Source: Bradyrhizobium diazoefficiens (lineage in GTDB: Bacteria; Pseudomonadota; Alphaproteobacteria; Rhizobiales; Xanthobacteraceae). From it: 64,000 nt of DNA. The position numbers and the translations under genes were made by a program. The stretch is from NCBI RefSeq assembly GCF_016599855.1, contig NZ_CP067041.1, positions 6,262,001 through 6,326,000 on the forward strand, given 5' to 3'. The notes below the pieces were generated by a model that was not told where the DNA came from, did no database searches, and saw only the letters and a program-made list of their open reading frames with translations. Below, piece after piece: positions 9,348 to 17,668 of this stretch; positions within the stretch are counted from its first letter, which is position 1, and every line of letters starts with the position of its first letter.

Positions 9348-9563
9348 CTAAACGCGCTTCATGCGGACGTGCGCGCGCCCGCGTGAAATCACTTGAACCT
9401 GTTGCTCGACGCTCTCGCTTCGCCAGATCTCGACACGGAAAGGGCGGCGCGCACATCTCTCGCCACCCCCGACCTTCCTCTCGCCGGATTTGCCTAACGC
9501 TTCGTGAGCCTCTTTGTCGCAGCGGATGCAGGTGAAGTGCCAACAGCTATCGCGCGGATTCAT
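9348..9563 (-). CDS. Possible small protein just upstream of rpoD
   Basis: A 71-codon frame (start MNPRDSCWHFTCIRCDKEAH) whose TAG stop overlaps the TAGGAG ribosome-binding site of rpoD, 9 bp before its ATG. That spacing fits translational coupling. The product is basic with a CxxC pair (CIRC). I recognise no family. It may be only an open frame in a GC-rich leader. Confidence 0.3.
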   Translation of the reverse strand: MNPRDSCWHFTCIRCDKEAHEALGKSGERKVGGGERCARRPFRVEIWRSESVEQQVQVISRGRAHVRMKRV

Positions 9564-9713
9564 TCCTGACGCGTCTGTTCTGCCTGCTGCCGCCTGGGGA
9601 CCAAAGTGCTACAAGACCGTTAAGCCTCGATTAACCCTGTTTTTGCCGCCAAACCTTGGATTTGGCGAGTCTTTTAGCGGCGCCTAGCCCGGCCGTCCGC
9701 ATGATTCTTTCAT

Positions 9714-11729
9714 TCACACGCTCTTCTGGAACCGGCCCGACAGCTCGCCAAAACCCTCGATCAGGGCCTCGGTGCCGTCGACCTCGGCCAGCCGGGCCTT
9801 GACGTCGCGCAGCCACGCCAAATTGGCCTCGCTGGGATCCTCCCCCAAGGCCAGCTCGGCGTCTTTCAGCTCTCTAAGTAGTGAATGGTACTGCCGATGC
9901 AAGGCAACGAGCTGATGCCAGGTGGCAAGAACATCCTCCCTGGCCGCGCCCTCGCGGGCGCCCCACACGGCCGCGGTGGTAATGCCGCCCTCAACCCTTT
10001 GAAGAATCTTGGAAAATTCGCTCTTCTCGATGTCGCCGCGCATCTTTTCGGCCTGCTCGCCGGGATCAGGCGAGTGGTGATGATCGTTGGCGAAAGCGGC
10101 AATAATGGCGGCCCGCAGCTTGTGGGCCTCGGGATGGGCGAGCTCCAGGGCGGCGACCTCCTCAAGGTGATCATGCAGCAGCCAAGGGTGGTTGATCAGG
10201 CTTTGCAGGATCAGGGCCTCACGGCGGGAGATGGCGCTGCGCTGGCCCCGCATGATCGGGCTCGCGGCGAGCTGAGGGCTCGCGGCCTGGTAGGGGCCGG
10301 AGGGCAGCACGATCGGGCCGGGGGCACCGCGGCGGCCGCCACCAAATCCCTGGCCGCCGAATCGATTCGCACCGGCCCCACCACGGGGCTGGAACGGGCG
10401 GCCGGATTGGCCGCGAAAATTGCCGCGGCCGGCAAAGCCACCGCGCCCGCCTTCGGGAGCGAAGGTGCGCTGAAGCCGCTCGACAAAGTCATCTCTGTAG
10501 TAGCGCCGCACCACCTCGTCGCGGATGCCGCTCGACAATTCCTTGATGCGCGCTTCCAGCGCGGCGCGGCGCTCGGGGGTTGCAAAATTACCGCCTTCAA
10601 GCTCGCGCGACCAGAGCATGTCAGCGAGCGGACGGGCCGCTGCGATCACCTCCTCGATCGCGCCGCGCCCGCCAGAGCGCGCGAGATCGTCGGGGTCCTG
10701 TCCCTCCGGCAGCAGCGCAAAGCGCAGGCTCTTGCCTGGCGCTAGAAATGGCAAGGCAAGGTCCGCAGCACGGTACGCCGCCTTCTGACCGGCGCGGTCG
10801 CCGTCGAAACAGAGGATCGGCTCGTCCGCCATCTTCCAGAGCAGCGCGAGCTGGCTTTCGGTGAGCGCGGTGCCGAGCGGCGCGACGGCGCCGGGAAAGC
10901 CGGCCGTGACCATGGCAATGACGTCGACATAGCCTTCGACCACGATCAGCGCGCTGCCGTCATGAGTGGCTTTGCGCGCCGTCTGGTGATTGTAGAGATT
11001 GTCGCCCTTGTGAAAGAGCGGCGTCTCCGGCGAGTTCAGGTATTTGGCCGGAACGTCCTTCTCGAGCGCGCGCCCGCCAAAGGCGATGACGCGGCCGCGC
11101 AAATCGGTGATCGGAAACATCACGCGATCGCGGAAGCGATCGTAGGGCACCGGGATGTCGTTGCCGGCAACCAGCAGACCAGTCTCGATCATGTCCTCGA
11201 CGGAGACGCCGAGCTTGCCGAGATGCTCCTTCAGCGCGAAGCGCTCGGGTGGCGGCGGCGCATAGCCGAGACGAAACTGCAACTGCGTCGCCGGCGAGAT
11301 CGCGCGATCGGCGAGATAGCCGCGCGCTTTAGCGCCGACGCGCGAGGCCAGCGTCTCCGCGAAGAACTTTGTGGCGAGCTCCATGACATCATGCAGCGTG
11401 CGCCGCCGCTGTTCGTGCCGTGCCGCATCCGGCGTCACCGCCGGCAGCGGCAGGCCCGCCATACTGGCGAGCCGCTCGACCGCCTCGGCGAACGGCAGGC
11501 CGTCGGTCTCCATCACGAAGTTGATGATGTCGCCGTGCTTGCCGGAGGAGAAGTCGTGATAGAAGCCCTTCTGGTCGTTGACGTAGAAGGACGGCGTCTT
11601 CTCCTGCTGGAACGGCGACAGGCCCTTCCACTCCCGCCCCGCCTTCTTCAACTTGACGCGCTTGCCCACGACTTCGGAAACCGAAAGCCGGGCACGTAGC
11701 TCGTCGAGGAATTGGGGCGTGAAGCGCAT
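9714..11729 (-). CDS. dnaG: DNA primase DnaG without zinc ligands
   Basis: A 671-residue primase that makes RNA primers at the replication fork. The N-terminal CHC2 fold is present (residues about 35-65), but all four zinc ligands of E. coli DnaG are replaced: SPFQQEKTPSF for CPFHNEKTPSF, and YHDFSSGKHG for YHCFGCGAHG. The Toprim core is intact, with GRALEKDVPAKYLNSPETPLF, LIVVEGYVDVIAM and CFDGDRAGQ. A Gly/Arg/Phe-rich linker (about residues 425-470) precedes the C-terminal DnaB-binding domain. Zinc loss is, as far as I know, shared by Rhizobiales primases rather than damage. Confidence 0.96.
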   Translation of the reverse strand: MRFTPQFLDELRARLSVSEVVGKRVKLKKAGREWKGLSPFQQEKTPSFYVNDQKGFYHDFSSGKHGDIINFVMETDGLPFAEAVERLASMAGLPLPAVTPDAARHEQRRRTLHDVMELATKFFAETLASRVGAKARGYLADRAISPATQLQFRLGYAPPPPERFALKEHLGKLGVSVEDMIETGLLVAGNDIPVPYDRFRDRVMFPITDLRGRVIAFGGRALEKDVPAKYLNSPETPLFHKGDNLYNHQTARKATHDGSALIVVEGYVDVIAMVTAGFPGAVAPLGTALTESQLALLWKMADEPILCFDGDRAGQKAAYRAADLALPFLAPGKSLRFALLPEGQDPDDLARSGGRGAIEEVIAAARPLADMLWSRELEGGNFATPERRAALEARIKELSSGIRDEVVRRYYRDDFVERLQRTFAPEGGRGGFAGRGNFRGQSGRPFQPRGGAGANRFGGQGFGGGRRGAPGPIVLPSGPYQAASPQLAASPIMRGQRSAISRREALILQSLINHPWLLHDHLEEVAALELAHPEAHKLRAAIIAAFANDHHHSPDPGEQAEKMRGDIEKSEFSKILQRVEGGITTAAVWGAREGAAREDVLATWHQLVALHRQYHSLLRELKDAELALGEDPSEANLAWLRDVKARLAEVDGTEALIEGFGELSGRFQKSV

Positions 11730-11867
11730 GGCCTGTGTGTAGCGCGAAACCGTGTGAGTCGGGCGAAGGGTTAGGGATATAGGTGCGGCGGACCTAAAAG
11801 TTAGATTTGTCAGGATTATGCGCGCTGTTCACAGCCGAACAACCAGCAGTGGACTGAAACAAAATCG

Positions 11868-11896
11868 TTGACGACGAATATGCAAACGTATATACA
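11868..11896 (+). promoter_or_regulatory. Sigma-70 promoter of the brnTA operon
   Basis: TTGACG (11868-11873), 17-bp spacer, TATACA (11891-11896). The palindrome GTATATAC (11888-11895) overlaps the -10 box and is a plausible BrnA autorepressor site, since BrnA-type antitoxins repress their own operon. The untranslated leader is about 70 nt. Confidence 0.6.
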
Positions 11897-11974
11897 ATCA
11901 GCCAAATCAAAAGAAGATGGGATGGAACGCCGGAGGGTAGCGGACGCAAACCGACTACTTCACGGATTCCAAGG

Positions 11975-12286
11975 ATGACAGACAGTCTTGATCGTGAATC
12001 GTTCGAATGGGACGAGGACAAGAAGAATTCAAATCTCGTCAAGCATGGGATCGACTTTGAAGATGCTGTTGAGGTCTTCGATGGACCGCTTCTTCTTCGT
12101 CGATCTGATCGCCACAATGAGGAACGCTGGCTCGCGATAGGTTTTTTAGAGGAGAGGCTGATCGCCGTCGCCTTTACACGGCGAGCAAACATCCTCCGAA
12201 TCATCTCAGCACGCCGCGCACGGAAAAATGAAGAAAGAGCGTATCGTAACAAGGGCATGGGGAGATCGCCGAAAGGGGACGACTGA
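11975..12286 (+). CDS. brnT: BrnT-family ribonuclease toxin
   Basis: A 103-residue toxin with the family opening FEWDEDKKNSNLVKHGIDFEDAVEVF and the closing ARRARKNEERAYR. BrnT is a small RelE-fold ribonuclease that arrests translation and is neutralised by BrnA. The segment RWLAIGFLEERLIAVAFTRR matches the conserved core strands. It is preceded by a good promoter and overlaps brnA by 59 bp, more than is typical, so the last 20 toxin codons lie over the antitoxin start. Confidence 0.9.
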   Translation: MTDSLDRESFEWDEDKKNSNLVKHGIDFEDAVEVFDGPLLLRRSDRHNEERWLAIGFLEERLIAVAFTRRANILRIISARRARKNEERAYRNKGMGRSPKGDD

Positions 12287-12542
12287 TTGGGCTCGCGTCG
12301 ACGCTCTGACGGACGAGGACATTGCCAAGGCCGTTGCCAACGATCCCGAGGCGGTGCCGCTAGACGTGGACTGGTCCGATGCCGTTCTAGTCCTCCCACC
12401 GAAGAAGAAGGCTATCTCTATCCGCGTAGATGAAGACGTGCTCGACTTCTTCAAGCGCGAGGGCGAGGGCTATCAGCGGCGCATCAATGCGGTGCTGCGC
12501 TCCTACATGCAGCAGAAGTCGAAGCCGAAGAGGCGGGCCTGA
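12228..12542 (+). CDS. brnA: BrnA-family antitoxin
   Basis: A 104-residue antitoxin. The N-terminus is disordered and charged, probably the toxin-binding part. The C-terminus AISIRVDEDVLDFFKREGEGYQRRINAVLRSYMQ is a ribbon-helix-helix DNA-binding domain of the BrnA type. The start at 12228 has GGAAAA just upstream and lies inside brnT. The pair would repress its own promoter at 11868-11896. Confidence 0.88.
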   Translation: MKKERIVTRAWGDRRKGTTDWARVDALTDEDIAKAVANDPEAVPLDVDWSDAVLVLPPKKKAISIRVDEDVLDFFKREGEGYQRRINAVLRSYMQQKSKPKRRA

Positions 12543-12617
12543 TCCACCGAGGTAGTACCTCCGGATTTCACGTGACTGGGGCCTTGAACCCCGCCGGGTT
12601 CCACGCTTCCATGGGCC

Positions 12618-13181
12618 ATGTTCAGGACCTTTCGAGGCGGCCACAGCGGGGGCTGGCGCGTCACCTCGATATCGCCTGTGACGGGCGAGCCCCTGCCTTT
12701 CATGCCGGCGCTGTCGGTCAACGACAGCGACGCCGTCGCGCTGCCGCTGGTGCCCTCGCGCAATGCCTGGCGCCTCGTCGGCGTGCCGAGCAGCTTGCGC
12801 TACACCGAGCGGCCTGAGAAGCAGCAGCTCGATAGCGTGCAGGCCGGCCTCGGCCGATTGGAAGCAACCAGCGCGGCATTGATCCCGATCCGCAAATCGC
12901 AGGCCTGGTGGGAGCTGACGCAGGAGGAGCGGCGCAAGATTTTCGAAGACAAGTCGCACCATATCGCCAGCAGTTTTCGCTTTTTGCCCGCGATCGCGCG
13001 CCAGCTCTATCACTGCCGCGACCTCGGCGAGCCCTTCGATTTCCTGACCTGGTTCGAGTTCGCCCCGACGCACGCCGCGCTGTTCGAGGAGCTGGTCGGA
13101 ATGCTCAGGCAGACCGAGGAGTGGACCTATGTCCAGCGCGAGGTCGACGTGCGCGTGGTGAAGGAAGTGCTGTCGGCCTAG
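12618..13181 (+). CDS. Chlorite-dismutase-like heme protein, short form
   Basis: A 187-residue protein closely resembling the small dimeric chlorite dismutase of Nitrobacter winogradskyi in remembered sequence. Shared stretches include SVQAGLGRLEATSAALIPIRKS, IFEDKSHHIASS and QLYHCRDLGEPFDFLTWFEFAP. By that comparison H115 (in DKSHHI) would be the heme-ligand histidine and R128 (in AIARQL) the distal arginine of true chlorite dismutases; the numbering is inferred. Whether the physiological substrate is chlorite is unknown, as many relatives occur in organisms that never see it. The 3' end overlaps the convergent gene by 4 bp. Confidence 0.82.
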   Translation: MFRTFRGGHSGGWRVTSISPVTGEPLPFMPALSVNDSDAVALPLVPSRNAWRLVGVPSSLRYTERPEKQQLDSVQAGLGRLEATSAALIPIRKSQAWWELTQEERRKIFEDKSHHIASSFRFLPAIARQLYHCRDLGEPFDFLTWFEFAPTHAALFEELVGMLRQTEEWTYVQREVDVRVVKEVLSA

Positions 13182-13576
13182 TGGTCGAGAAAGCGACCGG
13201 ACTCGATGTGCGGTAGATCAGTCACAGGCCAATTGTAGACATAGGTCCAGGCCTTCTCGACGACACCATCCGCGCCGGTCACGTCGATCAGCTGGCGCAG
13301 ATATTCGGTCGGCTCCGGAAAGCCCTCGCCGCAGGCTTCGTACATATCGAGCTCGCGCAAGAGCTCGTCGCCTGCACGCAAGCGATAGAGCTCGCCATGC
13401 ACGAGGTCGGACGGCGAGTCGGAGAGCAGCAATCCCGGATAACGCTTCACCAGCACGAGCCGGCCACGGCAGCTCGCTTCGCCGAGGAAATCCGCATGCA
13501 GCGCAAGCAGCCGCGCCATCGGCTGGTCGAAGCCGCGCATCAGGGTGCCGTAGACGAAGAGACGATCGGAGGTCAT
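13178..13576 (-). CDS. Gamma-glutamylcyclotransferase-like (AIG2/GGCT) protein
   Basis: A 132-residue protein starting at the ATG at 13576 (MTSDRLFVYGTLMRG). YGTLMRG is the family's substrate-loop signature near the N-terminus. The mid-protein acidic catalytic position fits the ELDMYEACGE segment. The fold removes 5-oxoproline from gamma-glutamyl peptides in known members. A longer GTG/ATG start up to 13675 is open but reads into a dispersed repeat. Converges on the chlorite-dismutase-like gene with a 4-bp overlap. Confidence 0.8.
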   Translation of the reverse strand: MTSDRLFVYGTLMRGFDQPMARLLALHADFLGEASCRGRLVLVKRYPGLLLSDSPSDLVHGELYRLRAGDELLRELDMYEACGEGFPEPTEYLRQLIDVTGADGVVEKAWTYVYNWPVTDLPHIESGRFLDH

Positions 13577-13772
13577 GGCGCGTCTATAACTGGCAATCGT
13601 GCGGGATGACAGCGGCACATGTTCAATGTCGTCCCGGTCTTCGGGATGACGGTGTGGAGACGATGCCGCTCTCAACGCGCATCGTCAGGAGCTCATGGTG
13701 ATTTTAGGCGCAGCCATCTATACCGGGTCCGCCCGATCTTGGGGGCGACTGCTTTTTTCATAGGCGATCAGA

Positions 13773-14576
13773 ATGGCTTTGGACACGGCCGACACGACCG
13801 ATCAACTCCTTGGCGAAGACGATATTCCTCCAGTGCATGAGGTGAATGCGGAGAGCACATCGCCCTTCCTGCTCACAGCGGACCATTACGGCCGCGTCCT
13901 GCCGCGCGCGCTCGGCGATCTCGGCGTCGCGGAGAGCGAATTGGCTCGTCATATCGCCTGGGACATCGGCATTGCCGGCGTCGCCGAGCGGCTGGCAAAG
14001 ATGCTGGATGCGCATCTTATCGCGCAGCGCTATTCGCGCCTCGTGATCGACTGCAATCGCTCACCCGGTTTGGCGAGCTCGATCCCCGTGATATCAGAGG
14101 CCACGGCGATTCCGCGCCACGAGGGCATCTCGGAGGGCGAGCGCGCGGCAAGGCGGCGCGAGATCTTCGAGCCCTATCATCATCGGATCGACGCGGTGAT
14201 CGATCGCCGCCTGCACGACAAGCGGGCGACCGTGCTGGTGTCGCTGCACAGTTTTACGCCTGTTTATGCCGGCATCGCGCGGCCCTGGCACGTCGGCGCG
14301 CTCTATAACCGCGACAGAGTGCTGCCAAAGCTGCTGCTCAAGCATCTGCGTGCCGAAGGCGATCTCGTCGTCGGGGACAACGAACCCTATGCGGTGAGCG
14401 ATCTCAGCGACTACACCATCCCCGTGCACGGCGAGGCCCGCGGCCTCGTCAACACCGGCATCGAGATCCGCCAGGATCTGATCGCCGATCAGTCCGGCCA
14501 GCAGCAATGGGCGGAGCGGCTGGCGCGGATCCTTGCCGAGATCGAGACGGAGCTACACGCGGAAAGGCTGACATAG
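13773..14576 (+). CDS. N-formylglutamate amidohydrolase family protein
   Basis: A 267-residue protein with the family signatures LLTADHYGRVLP (near residue 30; metal and substrate site), HIAWDIGIAGVAERLA, and VSLHSFTPVYAGIARPWHVGALYN. Members hydrolyse N-formylglutamate (last step of one histidine-degradation route) or related N-acyl amino acids. No other hut gene is nearby, so the exact substrate is open. The start follows a weak leader. It converges with the LysE-type gene at 14580, only 3 bp apart. Confidence 0.82.
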   Translation: MALDTADTTDQLLGEDDIPPVHEVNAESTSPFLLTADHYGRVLPRALGDLGVAESELARHIAWDIGIAGVAERLAKMLDAHLIAQRYSRLVIDCNRSPGLASSIPVISEATAIPRHEGISEGERAARRREIFEPYHHRIDAVIDRRLHDKRATVLVSLHSFTPVYAGIARPWHVGALYNRDRVLPKLLLKHLRAEGDLVVGDNEPYAVSDLSDYTIPVHGEARGLVNTGIEIRQDLIADQSGQQQWAERLARILAEIETELHAERLT

Positions 14577-14579
14577 ATC

Positions 14580-15200
14580 TCACTTGGCCCGGATCAACGC
14601 CAGCCAGATGCCGCCGCCGATCATGAAGCCGCCGGAGACGCGCGACATCAGCCGCGTGCGGCGGGCGGAGAAGAATTTCCGCGCGCGCCCGGCAGCGGTG
14701 GCGTAGAGCGCATCCGTCATCACGGCGGTGACCATGAAAGTGACGCCCAGCAGCGCGACCTGCGGAAAATGCGGTTGGCTCATATCCATGAACTGCGGAA
14801 TGAAGGCGCCGAAGAAGATCAGCACCTTCGGGTTCGACAGCAACACCAGGAAACCTTGCAGCAAGAAACCGCCGCGCGGCGGCGCCGGCGGCTCGTCGAC
14901 ATTGACGCCCTCGACCGGCGCCCAGATCAGCTTGACGCCGAGCCAGATCAGGTAGGCGGCGCCGGCGAAGCGGACCCAGTCGAACCAGTAGCCCATCGTC
15001 GACATCAGCGAGGTCAGGCCGATCGCGACAATGCCGATCACGATGGCAAGGCCGGCCTGCGCGCCGGCGACATTGGTCAGCGCCGCGCGCGTGCCGTGGC
15101 GCAGGCCATTGGCGATGACGAGGGTGACGATCGGGCCCGGCAGCAGCGCGAGCGCAATGCAGGCGGCGACGAAGGCAAGATAAGCTTGCATGGACATCAT
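14580..15200 (-). CDS. LysE/RhtB family amino-acid exporter
   Basis: A 206-residue inner-membrane exporter. MMSMQAYLAFVAACIALALLPGPIV gives the first membrane helix and the PGP signature. FLVLLSNPKVLIFFGAFIPQFMD is the conserved central helix pair. I place the start at the ATG pair at 15200/15197, because the upstream 11 codons (MPANARSRVLP) look like leader. It probably exports an amino acid or analogue. Confidence 0.87.
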   Translation of the reverse strand: MMSMQAYLAFVAACIALALLPGPIVTLVIANGLRHGTRAALTNVAGAQAGLAIVIGIVAIGLTSLMSTMGYWFDWVRFAGAAYLIWLGVKLIWAPVEGVNVDEPPAPPRGGFLLQGFLVLLSNPKVLIFFGAFIPQFMDMSQPHFPQVALLGVTFMVTAVMTDALYATAAGRARKFFSARRTRLMSRVSGGFMIGGGIWLALIRAK

Positions 15201-15246
15201 GGGCAGGACTCTGCTCCGGGCGTTTGCGGGCATTAAGGCATGAAGC

Positions 15247-15789
15247 TCAGTTTCCGTCCAGCGCCGCCATCACCCAGGTCTGCATCTCCGGCGTCTCAAG
15301 GAACACGAGCGCAGCGCGCTGCACTGCGTTTGCCTCGCCGCGTCCCTGCGCCGATGCAACGAAGAGATCGCATCGACGAGAGACCGCAATGCCGATAGCG
15401 GCGCGGCCCGCACCGTCCGAGTCGCCGAGATCATAGCGTCGCGCTCGACCGTCCAACGCACCGACATGCACCACCTCACCCGGCGAGGTGGCCACGAAGC
15501 GCGGGCTGATCAAATCGAGATCGGCGACGCGATCGACCTCGTCGTCATCGGCGACGCCGCGATCGCAATTGCAGAACCCGCGCTTGGCGCGGACGTAGAG
15601 CTCGGCGCCATCACAGCCGCCGCCCTCGCAGCGGAACGCACGGCCCGCGGGCCAGCCGTCGCGCCCGAACGGCCAGGCGAGCTCGCGCCAATGCGCGGAT
15701 GTTGGCGCGGGCGACGCGAGCTGATACGCCCCGACGCCGGAGGCGCCGAGCGCGGCAAGGGCAAGCGCAATGGTCGCAGCCTGCCGCAT
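15247..15789 (-). CDS. Secreted or anchored hypothetical protein
   Basis: A 180-residue protein with an N-terminal hydrophobic signal/anchor (residues 4-22). The rest is a periplasm-like domain with paired cysteines (RCEGGGCDG, GFCNCDRG), which may form disulfides. The C-terminus (ETPEMQTWVMAALDGN) is conserved in style but unassigned. It starts 2 bp after the stop of the LVIVD-repeat gene, so the two are one operon and both products are exported. They may act together in the envelope; no function can be named. Confidence 0.65.
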   Translation of the reverse strand: MRQAATIALALAALGASGVGAYQLASPAPTSAHWRELAWPFGRDGWPAGRAFRCEGGGCDGAELYVRAKRGFCNCDRGVADDDEVDRVADLDLISPRFVATSPGEVVHVGALDGRARRYDLGDSDGAGRAAIGIAVSRRCDLFVASAQGRGEANAVQRAALVFLETPEMQTWVMAALDGN

Positions 15790-15791
15790 CG

Positions 15792-17237
15792 TCAGTTCTT
15801 CGGCAGGCCGGCGACCGCGCGCGCGGGCCCGGTCAGCTCGAGAATGTGCAGGCCGGTGTTGGCGCGATCAACGATGTAGATGTAGCCGCGATCATCCGTT
15901 TCGACATTGTTGGTCTGGATCGCGACCTTGCAGCGCTCGCCGCCTTCGACGGGGATGCAGCGCTTGTCGGTCGCCTGCGTGATGGCCGGGATGAAATAGC
16001 CGACTTCCTTGGGATGATAGGGATCGCGGATGTCGAGCGCACGCACGCCGGCATTGAAGAAGGCGATGAAGACCATCTTCTTGTAGTAGACCGGCGCCAT
16101 GCTCTCATTCGAGGAGTGCGAGCCGAAGCGGCCGCCGCGCTGGCAGAACTGCCCGCTCGCCTCCGGCACCGTGTAGCTCGAGATCATCATCGGCCGCGTC
16201 TCCGTGGTGACGTCGGCGAACCACACCATCTGCCGCGCCTCGCCGCATTCGTTCAAGATCGCCTCGTCGACGATCATGACGATGTCGCGGGTCTTGCCGT
16301 CCTTGTCCTCGGCGAATTCCGCGACGGGCATGTCGAGCATGGGAAACGTGGTGTGGGCGCCGTTGAAAGCCGACATCGGCAGCCGCGAGATCTCGGGATA
16401 GCGCAGATTGTCCGGCGTCGGCTCCTTCGGTCCGTTCAACAGCTTCTCGCGATCGACGATCTGCAAGATGCCGCCCTTGTTGGTGCCATAGCCGAAATAG
16501 ACGCGGTTGCCGCTCGGCCCGGTCGAGATCGGTCCATGCAGCTCGGTCGGCACCGCGCCGGTCGACCCCGGCTCCTGGCCGGGCAAGCCAAAGTCCCTGA
16601 TCTTGTGCGGATGCGCGGGATCAGAGAGATCGTAGACCTGCGTCATGCGTCGCGTGCGCCAGTCCGGCGCGCCGGAGACGAGAAACGCGATGCCGGTATC
16701 GCATTCCCACCAGCTCTTGTGCGTGTCCTTCAATCCGCCGAGGCGCGTGACCAGCACGGGATTGGCGGGATCGGCGACATTCCAGATCTCATGCGCCTCG
16801 CCGCCGAAGGTGCGCAACATGTAGACCGCGTCGGGATCACCCTTCGGCAAGGACTTGCCGTCACAGACCCGCACCATCTGCGCGCCGCCGCCTTCGTACT
16901 TGCCTTCCTGTCCCGGCAGGTGCCGCAGATATTTCGGGTGGGCGGGATCAGTGACATCGATGATCGAGGTTCCGTTCGGCTCGGCCTTGCCGGTCATCGG
17001 ATTGACGGGAGCCGGCACGTCGTCGGTGCCGCCGTGGTGGCCGATATAGGCGATCCAGCGATCGCCCTGATGATGAATGGTCGGCTGATAGGCGCTGCGC
17101 GCCTGAAGATCGTTGCTGCCGACCAGCTTCATGTTGGACGCCTCGGGCGGCGCGCCGATCGTTTGCTTCTGGGCGTGAACAAAAGTGCTGCCGGCGAAAA
17201 GGACGAAGGCGGCAGCAGTCAAGGCGCAACGGAACAT
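15792..17237 (-). CDS. Secreted LVIVD-repeat beta-propeller-like protein
   Basis: 481 residues from the ATG at 17237, which has an ideal GGGAGGA ribosome-binding site; the upstream 30 codons are out of the gene. The signal peptide is cut after FVHAQ (about residue 23). At least four LVIVD-type repeats are visible: SIIDVTDPAHPKYL, EIWNVADPANPVLV, QVYDLSDPAHPHKI and RALDIRDPYHPKEV. Such repeats build a propeller surface used for binding. HHGGTDDVP and the conserved cysteines near the C-terminus suggest a metal or disulfide role, not proven. Operon with the secreted protein at 15247. Confidence 0.8.
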   Translation of the reverse strand: MFRCALTAAAFVLFAGSTFVHAQKQTIGAPPEASNMKLVGSNDLQARSAYQPTIHHQGDRWIAYIGHHGGTDDVPAPVNPMTGKAEPNGTSIIDVTDPAHPKYLRHLPGQEGKYEGGGAQMVRVCDGKSLPKGDPDAVYMLRTFGGEAHEIWNVADPANPVLVTRLGGLKDTHKSWWECDTGIAFLVSGAPDWRTRRMTQVYDLSDPAHPHKIRDFGLPGQEPGSTGAVPTELHGPISTGPSGNRVYFGYGTNKGGILQIVDREKLLNGPKEPTPDNLRYPEISRLPMSAFNGAHTTFPMLDMPVAEFAEDKDGKTRDIVMIVDEAILNECGEARQMVWFADVTTETRPMMISSYTVPEASGQFCQRGGRFGSHSSNESMAPVYYKKMVFIAFFNAGVRALDIRDPYHPKEVGYFIPAITQATDKRCIPVEGGERCKVAIQTNNVETDDRGYIYIVDRANTGLHILELTGPARAVAGLPKN

Positions 17238-17316
17238 CAAAGTCCTCCCGGAACCAATCTGCGTTGGCTGAGCTTCAAGGCTAGCACAGCCATTCGCACG
17301 CGCCAAAGACACCATC

Positions 17317-17346
17317 TTGACAGGCAACCATTTGGTTGCCTATTAT
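17317..17346 (+). promoter_or_regulatory. Promoter with operator filling the spacer
   Basis: -35 TTGACA (17317-17322) and -10 TATTAT (17341-17346) are separated by 18 bp that are exactly the palindrome GGCAACCA-TT-TGGTTGCC. The ArsR-type product of the next gene is the obvious repressor. Transcription should start at about 17352-17354, at the ATG, so the mRNA is probably leaderless; no ribosome-binding site is seen. Confidence 0.8.
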
Positions 17347-17353
17347 CGCCGCC

Positions 17354-17668
17354 ATGGATGAGGTCTTCAAAGCGCTCGCCGACGCGTCACGACGGTCGCT
17401 GCTGGACAGACTTCACGCCAGGAACGGCCAGACATTGAACGAGCTTTGCGAGGGCCTCGCGATGACGCGGCAGGCGGTGACAAAACACCTGCTCATTCTG
17501 GAGGAGGCCAATCTGGTCACGACCATCAGGCATGGCCGCGAGAAGCTGCACTATCTCAATCCGGTGCCGATCCACCAGATCGGCGAACGCTGGATCAGGA
17601 AATTCGAGCGCGGCAAGCTCGCTGCGCTCGGCGAGTTGAAACGCCAGTTGGAGAAGCGCGATGAGTAA
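17354..17668 (+). CDS. ArsR-family transcriptional regulator
   Basis: A 104-residue winged-helix regulator (MDEVFKALADASRRSLLDRL). The recognition helix is LAMTRQAVTKHLLILEEANLV, and the wing is HGREKLHYLNPVPI. There are no metal-binding cysteines, so it belongs to the metal-free subgroup usually linked to SRPBCC-domain proteins, as here. It should bind the palindrome in its own promoter. It overlaps the next gene by 8 bp, giving tight coupling. Confidence 0.9.
   Translation: MDEVFKALADASRRSLLDRLHARNGQTLNELCEGLAMTRQAVTKHLLILEEANLVTTIRHGREKLHYLNPVPIHQIGERWIRKFERGKLAALGELKRQLEKRDE

Noticed and set aside
15699..17438. 579-codon plus-strand frame
   Set aside because: Shadow of the LVIVD-repeat gene and its partner, which have signal peptides and ribosome-binding sites.
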